Shown in pieces: positions 1-11,792 of a stretch of 64,000 bases of DNA. The stretch is from Begonia masoniana (taxonomy: Eukaryota; Streptophyta; Magnoliopsida; Cucurbitales; Begoniaceae). Position 1 is the stretch's first letter; every line of letters starts with the position of its first letter. The translations under genes were made by a program, and so were the position numbers. The stretch is from contig CM039505.1 in the NCBI GenBank assembly GCA_022432975.1, positions 53,295,749 to 53,359,748 on the forward strand. Direction: 5' to 3'. Below the pieces are notes generated by a model, which saw nothing but the letters and a program-made list of their open reading frames with translations, was not told the DNA's origin and did not search any database.

Positions 1-749
1 TATGTTGATATAATTTGTTATATTGCCATGCATTCACATGTCATATAGATTATGCATGTTTAGATTTATTTTTAAATTTCTCACATGTCATGCATTTAAA
101 CATTATTTAAATTGCATAATGATTTAATAAAGAGTTTATTAAATAAATTAGTTTTAATTTGATTAAAACTAATATTGATTCATTTTAATGAATTATGTGA
201 GAATATAAAAATAAAGTAATTTTTTTTAATTTGTTAAAAATTTACTTTATTTTTAGAAAATTCAAGTAATTTGATTATTTGAAATTATTAAATTTATAAT
301 ATGATTATAAGATTAATAATTAAGTATTGATAAATTAATATGATTAATTTATCGATACCAAGGAATATTTGATATTCGATAATCCCTTTATTTAATAAAG
401 TTAATTTATCGATACCAAGGAATATTTGATATTCGATAATCACTAATTCAAAATAATGAGTGGGAGCGGGAAGTTAGGCGTAACATCCCATGGTCTCCGC
501 TGTTGGCACAACACCGTGAGATCTAAGTGGGGCTCCGAGATGACTTTGATTTTCATCCTCCCTACGGAGAGTGTTCACTTAGGTCAATACCAAGGTTGGT
601 CTCCTAGAGATAGGATATATGAAATGTATTTTATAGTTGTCCGACCCTACGGCGGCGACTATAAGTTAAGTTTCATAAATCCAAAACAGTGGGTTACACT
701 CATGAAAATATAACTAAACGTGTTAGTTATATTTTGACCAAAATTTTCG

Positions 750-959
750 GTAAGTTAATAAATTTCGAAAATATGAGATATTTTGAGTAAATTTATTAAT
801 TGATAATATTTCTACCCTAAGGTGATTTATTATGTTATCGAGGCTATAGTAGCATTTACATATTTTTGTGATTAGCATGTTCATGCATCATACTAGCATG
901 CCATAACATTTTGAATTTTATAGCATAAAATTGATTATAATTTTATTTATTTATTACAG
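750..959 (+). other. Possible leader intron upstream of gag, copy A
   Basis: A good donor (CG|GTAAGT) at 750 and an acceptor after a T-rich tract (TTATTACAG) ending at 959 flank a 210-base stretch directly before the gag ATG at 964. Copy B has the same pair at 5283 and 5492, also 210 bases apart. Splicing would shorten the leader without changing the protein. The signals are seen; actual splicing is inferred. Confidence 0.4.
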
Positions 960-963
960 CATC

Positions 964-1212
964 ATGTCTCAATTAATGATAAATTTGCTTGCGACTGAAA
1001 AGCTTGACGGCGACAATTTTGTAAAGTGGAAAAAGAATTTGAATCTCATTCTCGTGCATGACAACTTGAAATTCGTACTGACGGAGGAATGTCCTCCTAC
1101 TCCTGCTACTAATGCTCAACGGGCTCTGAAAGATGCTTATGATACATGGATCAAAGCAAATGTCAAAGCCCGTTGTTATTTGCTTGCAACCATGTCTGAT
1201 GTTCTAAGATGA
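964..1212 (+). pseudogene. gag N-terminal fragment, copia copy A
   Basis: This encodes the first ~82 residues of a copia Gag (UBN2/DUF4219 type) and starts with MSQLMINLL. The start at 964 is chosen because copy B has the same ATG (5497) just after the same acceptor-like site. It contains the family signature [13 protein letters not shown]. The frame ends in TGA at 1210-1212, and the sequence that follows (from 1209 in another frame) resumes Gag further downstream. A stretch normally found between these parts is therefore deleted with a frame change, and capsid function should be lost. Confidence 0.8.
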
Positions 1213-4091
1213 AAGCAGGAGTCCCCGTACGTCAACATGTTCTGATGATGATCAGTACTATTCATGAAGCTGAAATTAATGGAGCTCATATTGATGAGGC
1301 AACCCAAGTGGGCATGATTTTAGAAAGCCTTAGCCCACAATTTCTCCAGTTCAAAAGCAATTATTTCATGAATAAATTGAGTTATGATTTGACTCAGTTG
1401 CTGAATGAGCTGACCATTTTTGAGTCTATTTCTGTGGATAAGAAGAGTGAAGCAAATGTTGTGGAACATTCTTCATCCAATTCTTCTCTTAAGAAGAGAA
1501 AGAAATTCCAGAAACAGGCCAAGGGTAAAAAGGGCCAACAACAGGGAGCCCAGAAGCTCAAGAAAAAGAACAAGTCAAACAAGAGAAGCTCAGACCATTT
1601 AAAGCCCAAAGGAAAATGTTTTCATTGTGGGGTAGATGGCCATTGGAAGAGAAACTGCAAGCAGTATCTCGAGGAGCTGAAAAAGCAAAAAGGTAAATTT
1701 GATTTACTAGTTACTGAGTCTTGTTTGATTGAAAGTGATTTATCACCCTGGATAATTGATTCAGGTGCGACTAATCATGTTTGTTGTTCTTTGCAGATGC
1801 TAAACTCCTACAGGAGACTAGCTGATGGAGAATTCACCCTCAGAGTTGGCAACGGGGCGGTTGTTTCAGCTTCAGCAGTGGGAGAAGCCAAAATTTATTT
1901 TGAGAACAATAAATTTTTGTTTTTAGAAAACATTTATTTTATTCCGGGGTTTACTAGAAATCTCATTTCTGTTTCTCGAATAATTGAACAATTATATGCT
2001 ATTTCTTTTAATAATAATGCAGTTATTATTTCTCGAAATGGTTTGAATATTTGTTCAGGCTCAATGGAAAATGGGCTTTATATGATAAGGCCCATCATAA
2101 GTTCATCACTGTTGAATACTGAAATGTTCAAAGTTGAATTGCCGAAATCCAAGAAGCAAAAGATTTCTTATACTGATGATACATATCTTTGGCACCTAAG
2201 ACTTGGTCATATTAATCTTGATAGAATTAACAGACTTGTTAAGGATGGTCCTTTAAAAGATCTAACCGTTGGATCTTTACCTGTCTGTGAATCATGTCTA
2301 GAAGGTAAAATGACCAAGAGGTCCTTTATTGGAAAGGGTCAAAGGGCTCAAGAAACACTTGAGCTGATACATTCAGATGTATGTGGCCCAATATTAACAC
2401 GGGCCAGAGGTGGCTATGAGTACTTTGTGACATTCATAGATGATTACTCAAGATATGGATATACTTACCTGATTCAGCTTAAGTCTGAAACTTTTAGAAA
2501 GTTTCAAGATTTTAAAGCTGAAGTTGAGAACAAATTAGGTAAGACAATCAAGTGTCTTCGATCAGATCGAGGTGGTGAGTACCTTGACATTGAATTCAAG
2601 GATTATCTGTTAGAAAATGGGATAGTATCCCAACTAACAGCACCAGGCACACCTCAGCAAAATGGTGTTGCTGAAAGAAGAAATCGAACATTGCTTAATA
2701 TGGTAAGATCCATGATGAGCTATTCTTCTCTTCCAAAATCGTTTTGGGGGTATGCTTTACAAACAGCAACCTACATACTTAATGTAGTTCCATCTAAGTC
2801 TATACCTAAAACACCCTTTGAGTTGTGGAGTAGTCACAAACCTAGTTTGAGACACTTTCGCATATGGGGTTGTCCAGCACATGTGCTAGTAGGTAAGACC
2901 GGGAAGTTGGAACCAAGAACTGAGGTTTGCTTGTTTGTTGGATATGCAGTAGGCACGAGAGGAGGTTTGTTTTATAGTCCTCAGGATAATAAGGTATTTG
3001 TATCGACAAATGCCACATTTCTTGAACATGACTATATAACAAATTACAAACCTCATAGTAAGATTGTCTTACAAGAGATTCAATCTGACCAGGTTAGACC
3101 GGTTACAACAACTGTTGTTGATCCACAAGTTACAAGAAACACCACTCTTTCTAGTCAACCTATCATTACACTTCGTCGTAGCGATAGGGTAGTGCGACTA
3201 CCATCTCGATATCGACACGATGGTGAAGCACAAGTTGCTATCACCGATGATGGGAAGGATGATCCATTGACATATAGATGTGCAATGGAAGACTCTGACA
3301 AAGAAGCATGGCTTGAAGCTATGAAACTTGAAATGGAATCTATATATTCCAACTCAGTCTGGGATCTTGTAGATTTACCTGAAGGGGTAAAACCCATTGG
3401 GTGTAAATGGATCTACAAGAGGAAACTTGGAATAGACGGGAATGTAGAGACATTCAAAGCTAGACTGGTGGCTAAGGGTTATACCCAAAAAGAAGGGATT
3501 GACTATGAAGAAACCTTCTCACCAGTGGCAAGGCTTAAATCTATTCGTATTCTGCTTTCCATAGCTGCTCATTATGATTATGAGATTTGGCAGATGGACG
3601 TCAAGACAGCTTTTTTGAATGGCTATCTTGAGGAGACTATCTATATGGAGCAGCCAGAGGGTTTCATAGCACAGGATGCAAAACAAAAGGTTTGTAAATT
3701 GCATAGGTCTATTTATGGACTCAAGCAAGCATCCAGGTCATGGAATATGAGATTTGATGATGCGATCAAATCTTATGGATTTGTGCAATGTCTTGATGAG
3801 TCTTGTGTATACAAGCTCTTCAAGGAGAAGCAAGTGGTTTTTCTAATTCTTTATGTCGATGATATTCTACTTATTGGGAATAATGTAGGATTATTATCAG
3901 ACATAAAAGCTTGGTTGGCTAAGCAATTCCAAATGAAAGATTTGGGAGAAGCGAGCTATATTCTTGGGATTCGTCTATTTAGAGATCGCAAGAATAAGTT
4001 GTTAGCCTTGTCTCAAGCATTGTATATTTTTGGTGATTTTAAAATAGTTTTAAAGTCACATGGTAACGCATGTCACTATTATTATGAATAA
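1209..4091 (+). pseudogene. gag-pol polyprotein, copia copy A, C-terminally truncated
   Basis: A 960-codon open frame holds, in order: the end of Gag, a lysine-rich linker, a CCHC zinc knuckle ([14 protein letters not shown], about 1618-1660), the aspartic protease site (DSGATNH, near 1759), the integrase HHCC region (LWHLRLGH), the integrase core ([23 protein letters not shown]), and reverse transcriptase with [12 protein letters not shown] and the catalytic YVDD near 3855. The frame is intact through these domains, so decay is recent. The coding part ends about 4028; the last ~20 codons are read from LTR sequence. RNase H is absent. The GTG/ATG at 1209 is not a natural start, because it lies just after the gag deletion. 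The copy cannot complete reverse transcription alone. Confidence 0.9.
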
Positions 4092-4131
4092 TAGTGAATT
4101 CCGCCTTGCGTAGGAACCTCGAAAACCATCA
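4029..4131 (+). repeat. Remnant LTR between copia copies A and B (last ~100 bases)
   Basis: This stretch matches the 3' end of the LTR at 10949-11050 almost base for base and ends in CCATCA. It is followed two bases later by a primer-binding site. It is therefore the 3' end of a 5' LTR belonging to copy B, whose upstream ~2 kb was removed by the same deletion that removed the end of copy A pol. The junction shares only a few T residues. Confidence 0.88.
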
Positions 4132-4133
4132 AT

Positions 4134-4145
4134 TGGTATCAGAGC
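4134..4145 (+). other. Primer-binding site of copia copy B
   Basis: TGGTATCAGAGC, complementary to the 3' end of initiator-Met tRNA, lies two bases after the LTR end. It marks where minus-strand DNA synthesis of copy B would start and shows that the LTR remnant belongs to B. Confidence 0.92.
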
Positions 4146-5282
4146 CAGGTTTTATTAGTCTAAAATATTTTTGATGATACAATTTAATGTAAATTGTGAT
4201 ATGTGTTAGAATTAGATTTTATGCATTATATATATTTATGAATATATATTGTGGATGTATGTTTTGCATGGCATGAAATAGTGATCGAAATTATGTCGGT
4301 TGTTTGGGTTAGGATTTATTTGATTTACGTATTTTTCTTTACTGTCAAATTTGTAATCCTACGATGGAGATCGAAGACTTCAAGGCCAAGGATGGAGTTT
4401 TCGTCAAAGATTTGATCTATTGACGAAAATTGATGATATTGCCCAATCGGATATGAATTCACAAATTTGATTTGTGAATTTTTGAAGCTGATCATTTGGA
4501 TGAGGCGATTACGAAAAGACGAATATTAGGAATCTTAGTTTTATTTATTTTAATTTTGGGGTTGTAATTTTAGAAATACCCAAAGGTCAACCCGGTCACT
4601 ATTTCATTTAATTTTATGTTGATATAATTTGTTATATTGTCATGCATTCACATGTCATATAGATTATGCATGTTTAGGTTTATTTTAAATTTCTCACATG
4701 TCATGCATTTAAACATATATTAAATTGCATATTGATTTAATAAAGAGTTTATTAAATAAATTAGTTTTAATTTGATTAAAACTAATATTAATTCATTTTA
4801 TTGAATGATGTGAGAATGAAAAATAAAATAATTTTTAATTTGTTAAAAATTTATTTTATTCAAATAATTTGATTATTTGAAATTATTAATTTTATAATAT
4901 GATTAATAATAAGGTATTGATAAATTAATATGATTAATTTATCGATATTAGGGAATATTTGATATTCCATAATCACTAATTCAAAAGAATGAGTGGGAGC
5001 GGGAAGTTAGGCGTAACATCCTATGGTCTCCACTGTTGACACAACACCGTGAGATCTAAGTGGGGCTCCGAGATGACTTTGATTTTCATCCTCCCTACGG
5101 AGAGTGTTCACTTAGGTCAATACCAAGGTTGGTCTCCTAATGATAGGATATATGAAATGTATTTTATAGTTGTCCGACCCTACGGCGGCGACTATAAGTT
5201 AAGTTTCATAAATCCAAAACAGTGGGTCACACTCATGAAAATATAACTAAACGTGTTAGTTATATTTTGACCAAAATTTTCG

Positions 5283-5492
5283 GTAAGTTAATAAATTTCG
5301 AAAATATGAGATATTTTGAGTAAATTTATTAATTGATAATATTTCTACCCTAAGGTGATTTATTATGTTATCGAGGCTATAGTAGCATTTACATATTTTT
5401 GTGATTAGCATGTTCATGCATCATACTAGCATGCCATAACATTTTGAATTTTATAGCATAAAATTGATTATAATTTTATTTATTTATTACAG
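5283..5492 (+). other. Possible leader intron upstream of gag, copy B
   Basis: Donor GGTAAGT at 5283 and acceptor ATTACAG ending at 5492 sit in the same places as in copy A and give the same 210-base length. The gag ATG at 5497 follows the acceptor by four bases. Conservation between two copies with independent gag lesions suggests the layout predates their divergence. Confidence 0.4.
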
Positions 5493-5496
5493 CATC

Positions 5497-8112
5497 ATGT
5501 CTCAATTAATGATAAATTTGCTTGCGATTGAAATGTTAGACGGCGACAATTTTGTTAAGTGGAAAAAGAATTTGAATCTCACTCTTGTGCATGACAACTT
5601 GAAATGTGTACTGATGGAGGAATGTCCTCCTACTCCTGTGACTAATACTCAAAGAGTTGAGAATCTCAAGAAAAAGAACAAATCAAACAAGAAAGGCTCA
5701 GACCCTCTAAAGCCCAAAGGAAAATGTTTCCATTGTGGAATAGATGGTCATCGAAAGAGAAACTGCAAGCAGTATCTCGAGGAGCTTAAAAAGAAAAGGA
5801 GTAAATTTGATTTACTAGTTACTGAATCTTGTTTGGTAGAAAGTGATTTATCACCCTGGATAATTGATTCAGGAGCGACTAATCATGTTTGTTGTTCTTT
5901 GCATATGCTAAACTCCTACAGGAGACTAGCTGATGGAGAGTTTACTCTCAGAGTTGGTAACGGAGCAGTAGTTTCAGCTTCAGCAGTGGGAGAAGCCAAA
6001 ATTTATTTCGAGAACAATAAATATTTGTTTTTAGAAAACATTTATTTTATTCCGGGGTTTACTAGAAACCTCATTTCTGTTTCTCGAATAATTGAACAAT
6101 TATATGCTATTTCTTTTAATAATAATGCAGTTATTATTTCTCGAAATGGTTTAAATATTTGTTCAGGATCAATGGAAAATGGGCTTTATATGATAAGGCC
6201 CATCATAAGTTCATCATTGTTGAATACTGAAATGTTCAAAGTTGAATTGCCTAAATCCAAGAAGCAAAAGATTTCTTATACTGATGATACATATCTTTGG
6301 CACCTAAGACTTGGTCATATTAACCTTGATAGAATTAACAGGCTTGTTAAGGATGGTCCTTTAAAAGATCTAACTGTTGGATCTTTACCTGTTTGTGAAT
6401 CATGTCTAGAAGGTAAAATGACCAAGAGGTCCTTTATTGGAAAGGGCCAAAGGGCTCAAGAAACACTTGAGCTAATACATTCAGATGTATGTGGCCCAAT
6501 ATCTACACGGGCCAGAGGTGGCTATGAGTATTTTGTCACATTCATAGATGATTACTCAAGATATGGATATACTTACCTGATTCAGTTTAAATCTGAAACT
6601 TTTAGAAAGTTTCAAGATTTTAAAGCTGAAGTTGAGAACAAATTAGGTAAGACAATCAAGTGTCTTCGATCAGATCGAGGTGGTGAGTACCTTGACAGTG
6701 AATTCAAGGATTATCTGTTAGAAAATGGGATAGTATCCCAACTAACAGCACCAGGCACACCTCAGCAAAATGGTGTTGCTGAAAGAAGAAATCGAACATT
6801 GCTTAATATGGTAAGATCCATGATGAGCTATTCTTCTCTTCCAAAATCGTTTTGGGGGTATGCTTTACAAACAGCAACCTACATACTTAATGTAGTTCCA
6901 TCTAAGTCTATACCTAAAACACCCTTTGAGTTGTGGAGTAGTCACAAACCTAGTTTGAGACACTTTCGCATATGGGGTTGTCCAGCACATGTGCTAGTAG
7001 GTAAGACCGGGAAGTTGGAACCAAGAACTGAGGTTTGCATGTTTGTTGGATATCCGGTAGGCACAAGAGGAGGTTTGTTTTATAGTCCTCAGGATAATAA
7101 GGTATTTGTATCGACAAATGCCACATTTCTTGAACATGACTATATAACAAATTACAAACCTCAAAGTAAGATTGTCTTAGATGAGATTCAATCTGACCAG
7201 GTTAGACCTGTTACAACAACAGTTGTTGATCCACAAGTTACAAGAAACACCACTCTTTCTAGTCAACCTATCATTACACTTCGTCGTAGCGATAGGGTAG
7301 TACGACTACCATCTCGATATCGACACGATGGTGAAGCACAAGTTGCTATCACCGATGATGGGAATGATGATCCATTGACATATAGATGTGCAATGGAAGA
7401 CTCTGACAAAGAAGCATGGCTTGAAGCTATGAAACTTGAAATAGAATCTATGTATTCCAACTCAGTCTGGGATCTTGTAGATTTACCTGAAGGGGTAAAA
7501 CCCATTGGGTGTAAATGGATCTACAAGAGGAAACTTGGAATAGACGGGAATGTAGAGACATTCAAAGCTAGACTGGTAGCTAAGGGTTATACCCAAAAAG
7601 AAGGGATTGACTATGAAGAAACCTTCTCACCAGTGGCAATGCTTAAGTCTATTCGTATTCTGCTTTCCATAGGTTCTCATTATGATTATGAGATTTGGCA
7701 GATGGACGTCAAGACAGCTTTTTTGAATGGCTATCTTGAGGAGTCTATCTACATGGAGCAGCCAGAGGGTTTCATAGCACAGGATGCAAAACAAAAGGTT
7801 TGTAAATTGCATAGGTCTATTTATGGACTCAAGCAAGCATCCAGGTCATGGAATATGAGATTTGATGATGCGATCAAATCTTATGGATTTGTGCAATGTC
7901 TTGATGAGTCTTGTGTATACAAGCTCTTCAAGGAGAAGCAAGTGGTTTTTCTAATTCTTTATGTCGATGACATTCTACTTATTGGGAATAATGTAGGATT
8001 ATTATCAGACATAAAAGCTTGGTTGGCTAAGCAATTCCAAATGAAAGATTTGGGAGAAGCGAGCTATATTCTTGGGATTCGTCTTTTAGAGATCGCAAGA
8101 ATAAGTTGTTAG
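5497..8112 (+). pseudogene. gag-pol polyprotein part 1, copia copy B (gag deleted, frameshift at 3' end)
   Basis: The frame starts at the family ATG and reads [18 protein letters not shown]. After about 54 codons it jumps in frame to the lysine-rich linker before the zinc knuckle, so most of the capsid part of Gag is missing (an internal deletion ending about 5655). The CCHC knuckle ([14 protein letters not shown]), protease DSGATNH, integrase HHCC and core, and RT with YVDD follow without interruption. Near 8085 one base is missing relative to copy A (CGTCTTTTAGAG against CGTCTATTTAGAG). This shifts the frame, and translation stops at 8110-8112. The RNase H part continues in another frame from about 8090. 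Confidence 0.9.
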
Positions 8113-8945
8113 CCTTGTCTCAAGCATTGTATATTGACAAGATGCTCGTCAGATATTCAATGCAGAACTCTAAGAAGGGTAATTTACCTTCTCGTCATGG
8201 AGTTACTCTTTCTAAGAAGCAGTGTCCTGACACGCCTCAAAAGGAAGAGGATATGAGACGCTATCCATATGCATCAGCAGTTGGTAGCTTGATGTATGCT
8301 ATGTTATGCACAAGACCTGACATTTGCTATGCAGTGGGGATAGTTAGCCGTTTTCAGTCTAATCCAGGATTAGATCACTGGATAGCAGTCAAGCACATTC
8401 TCAAGTATCTTAGGAGAACGAGAAATTATATGCTTGTATATTCTGGTAGGGATTTGATTCCTACAGGATATACAGATTCTGATTTTCAATCTGATATAGA
8501 TGATCGAAAGTCGATATCTGGATCAGTATTTACTCTTGGTGGTGGAGCCATTGTTTGGAGAAGTACCAAACAAGGAGGAGTTTCTGACTCGACTATGGAA
8601 GCCGAGTACATAGCTGCTTCAGAAGCAGCTAAAGAAGCTGTTTGGCTCCGCAAGTTCTTTAGTGATCTGGAAGTTGTTCCAGATATAAATAAACCACTCA
8701 CACTTTATTGTGATAATAGTGGTGCAGTGGCGAATTCTAAAGAACCGAGAAGCCACAAAAGATCAAAGCATATAGAAAGAAAATATCATCTGATTAGAGA
8801 GATCGTGCAACGTGGAGACGTCGCCGTTTTGAAGATTCCAACCACTGAGAATCTTGCAGATCCCTTCACCAAGACATTGCCTGCAAAGAGTTTTGATAAA
8901 CATCTTGAAGGATTAGGGATTAGAGACATGTCTTATTTGCTTTAG
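8106..8945 (+). pseudogene. pol part 2 (RT end and RNase H), copia copy B
   Basis: This is the continuation of pol after the one-base deletion near 8085; no real start codon is expected. It contains the RT C-terminal segment (SALMYA-type motif as VGSLMYAMLCTRPD) and the copia RNase H domain: TDSDFQSD, STMEAEYIAAS, YCDNSGAVANS and the C-terminal KHIERKYHLIRE and LADPFTKTLP motifs. It ends at 8945, immediately before the polypurine tract. Restoring a single base would rejoin it with part 1, so the lesion is probably young, or an assembly error. Confidence 0.9.
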
Positions 8946-8958
8946 GGCAAGTGGGAGA
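8945..8958 (+). other. Polypurine tract of copia copy B
   Basis: A purine-rich run (GGGCAAGTGGGAGA) directly precedes the TGTTGGG start of the 3' LTR. It is the expected plus-strand primer site. Confidence 0.8.
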
Positions 8959-8959
8959 T

Positions 8960-11050
8960 TGTTGGGAATAATGTGCCCAACAAGCAAATGTTATGAACAT
9001 TTTATTGCTGTAATTAATAAATAAATTTTATGATTAATTTTTATGTTTGCATTATTCGATATGCTTTATAAATTCAAAGAAAAATCCTTGATTATTTATG
9101 CAATTTTAAATTTACATATATGCTGATATATGTGGGATTAAATTTAAAAAGAAATAATCACAATAGTCCATGACTTATATTTGAAGTAAAGGATCTTCAA
9201 ATTAATAAAGTCATAAATACAGTTCACTTCGTTGAGAACGTGTAGTCATATCCCGACTATATATGTAGTGACATAAAGTGATTGTATTTTATATAATATG
9301 ATTATATAGGACTGGACCAGATGAAATTATATTGTTCTTATAATATCCGTTGAATGAAGAACAATTAATTTTATCATAATGATGGTCATATATGTATGAT
9401 CTTAATTCATTGTATTTAGTAGACTCCTATTTCATTATAATTTATTCTTTGATTTACTCGGTATAGTTTTGTATGAGTTACATTACATAAACCTTGTATT
9501 TTGGGAATAAATTAAATGAGTAGCTGGGAATGCTAACATTGATACAATGAAATCCATAATATAAGATTCCCTTGTTTGTTAGTTCAGGGATTGAATAATT
9601 AGCGCGCAAATTCATAAATGTTATGAATTAATTATTCAATCAAGAACTAATGGTAGTCAAGGATAAAGATGTAATATGAGAGGTTAACGGATTTTATACC
9701 TAGCTCTATTACGAATCTTAATGGAGGATTAATACATATGTAATGACTATATCAATGGACATTACTTTGAGTAAATATACTCTATAGTTCTAAGAGTGCA
9801 ACTCTAGGTATTTAGTGGAATTACTCTAGAGTTAATAATTGTGTTATTTAATATAAAGAGTTTATATTAATTAACAAATATTATTGGAGCTTAAAACTAT
9901 AGGTCCATCGGTCCCTCTGTTATCTTATATCACTATTTAATTTCCATGTTATAAGAATAAATATATAAATGATTAATAAAGATTAATCATTTATAAACAC
10001 TCATTTGAATATATTGTTATTCAAAATATATAAATAGTTTTTATATTTTGAATTCAAATAAAATATCTCATTAGATGAAATATTTTTAAGGGATTTGAAT
10101 TAGATTTGAAGAATCTCATCAGATGAGATTTGATCTTCAAATTGAAAGTTAGTTATGTAACGAACTATCAAATCAGATTTTTGAAATTTGAATATAAGTA
10201 GATATGGAAAATCTGATTAGATTAGATTTGATCTACGATTGACTTATAGTTTGTTTAATATTTAAAAGTAGATCTGAATAATCTCATAAGATGAGATTAT
10301 CTTGAAAAGTAGTTTTCATAAATATATTCTAAAAACTGTTTTAGATTATATGATTAATTAATAAATTGATTTATTAGATAAATCAACTGTTAATCAAATT
10401 AGATTTGATTAGATATGATTTATTTTTTAAAATTAGTTTTTATTAAAATAAATCTGAAAAATTAATTTTAAAACAGATCTATAAAAATTGTCAAATGTGA
10501 TTTGACATTAGAAGACAACAACGGTGAACGACAGAGAAACAAATCCCTAGAGAGAAAAGATGTGACCTTTCCGTATTCGGTTTTAGAAAATCGTTTTCTA
10601 AGATCGAAGAGAGACGTCTCATGTGTTGAGAACACGTCTCTCCACAAATATATGAGTGTGTTATTCTTGTAAGAGAGACGCCCACACGTCAGGAGATTTA
10701 AGTGTAAAGATCTTCAGAGAAGACTCGACGGTATCAAAGTCTTCGGGAAAAACACCTGATCCTGAGTTAAAGCTGTTAAGATCAGACGGGAGTACCTGAG
10801 TAAAAGCGTTGCTCCATAAAGGTATTTTCTATTATTACTTCACAATCTAATTCTAATAATTTTTCTCAATGTAAATTGCTTACATTTTGAAATATTACAT
10901 ATTTCTCAAAAATAATTTCTTTTAGACTAACTTTCCAACTTATGGTTTTTGGTGATTTTAAAATAGTTTTAAAGTCACATGGTAACGCATGTCACTATTA
11001 TTATGAATAATAGTGAATTCCGCCTTGCGTAGGAACCTCGAAAACCATCA
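8960..11050 (+). repeat. 3' LTR of copia copy B (~2.1 kb)
   Basis: It starts TGTTGGGAATAATG after the polypurine tract and ends CCATCA. The same 3' end occurs at 4029-4131, before a primer site, which fixes the LTR end. The LTR is AT-rich, carries no ORF of note, and is unusually long for copia. The start TGTTGG would pair with CCAACA, which is found at the end of the duplicated tail (11792) rather than here. Confidence 0.85.
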
Positions 11051-11792
11051 ATAAAACTGTTTTTAGATTATATGATTAATTAATAAATTGATTTATTAGA
11101 TAAATCAACTGTTAATCAAATTAGATTTGATTAGATAAGATTTATTTTTTAAAATTAGTTTTTATTAAAATAAATCTAAAAATTAATTTTAAAACAGATC
11201 TATAAAAATTGTCAAATGTGATTTGACAGTATGACGAATAGAACGAACCAAAAGATATAACAACGGTGAACGACCGAGAAAAAAATCCCTAGAGAGAAAA
11301 GGTGTGACCTTTCCGTATTCGGTTTTAGAAAACCGTTTTCTAAGATCGAAGAGAGACGTCTCATGTGTTGAGAACACGTCTCTCTAGAAATATAAGAGTG
11401 TATTGTTCTTGTAAGAGAGACGCCCACACGTCAGGAGATTTTAGTGTAAAGATCTTCAGAGAAGACTCGACGGTATCAAAGTCTTCGGGAATAACACCTG
11501 ATCCTGAGTTAAAGCTGTTAAGATCAGACGGGAGTACCTGAGTAAAAGCGTTGCTCCAAAAAGGTATTTTCTTTTATTACTTCACAACCTAATTCTAATA
11601 ATTTTTCTCAATGTAAATTGTTTACATTTTGAAAAATTACATATTTCTCAAAAATAATTTCTTTTAGACTAACGATCCAACTTATGGTTTTTAATGATTT
11701 TAAAATAGTTTTAAAGTCACAGGGTAACGCATGTCACTATTATTATGAATAATAGTGAATTCCGCCATGCGTAGGAACCCCGAAAACCAACA
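11051..11792 (+). repeat. Second copy of the LTR 3' tail
   Basis: This 742-base block repeats the last ~720 bases of the preceding LTR (from about 10332) with scattered substitutions and a ~20-base insertion near 11230. It ends in CCAACA, the perfect inverted complement of the LTR start TGTTGG, and host-like sequence follows. It may be the true outer end of an older LTR, with the B-type LTR end joined into it by recombination. No primer site follows it. Confidence 0.8.

Larger units (their letters stand above)
1..4028 (+). mobile_element. Ty1/copia element A, internal region, cut at 5' end by window
   Basis: This is the internal part of a copia retrotransposon: untranslated leader, gag start at 964, and pol as far as the reverse transcriptase. 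The window opens inside the leader, at a point equivalent to position 4615 in copy B, so its 5' LTR and primer site lie outside. The body is nearly identical to 4616-8128 of copy B. It ends abruptly at about 4028 inside the RT C-terminal part, where sequence jumps to the last ~100 bases of the family LTR; the RT end, RNase H, polypurine tract and most of the LTR are missing. The leader carries a local tandem duplication of a ~40-base block (about 338-380 and 407-442) that copy B has once. It is a defective copy. Confidence 0.93.
4132..11050 (+). mobile_element. Ty1/copia element B with truncated 5' LTR and full 3' LTR
   Basis: Copy B has a primer site, a long AT-rich leader, gag-pol (5497-8945), a polypurine tract and a 3' LTR from 8960. 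Its 5' LTR survives only as 103 bases. It sits in direct tandem with copy A, the two sharing a single (now deleted) LTR between them. This is the layout left by recombination between LTRs of neighbouring or array copies. Gag is internally deleted and pol carries a one-base frameshift, so B is also non-autonomous, but the protease, integrase, RT and RNase H domains are all recognisable. Confidence 0.92.

Noticed and set aside
1394..3728. Minus-strand frames within pol of copia copy A (and the same ones in copy B).
   Set aside because: Shadows of the pol reading frame, repeated identically because the two copies are nearly identical.
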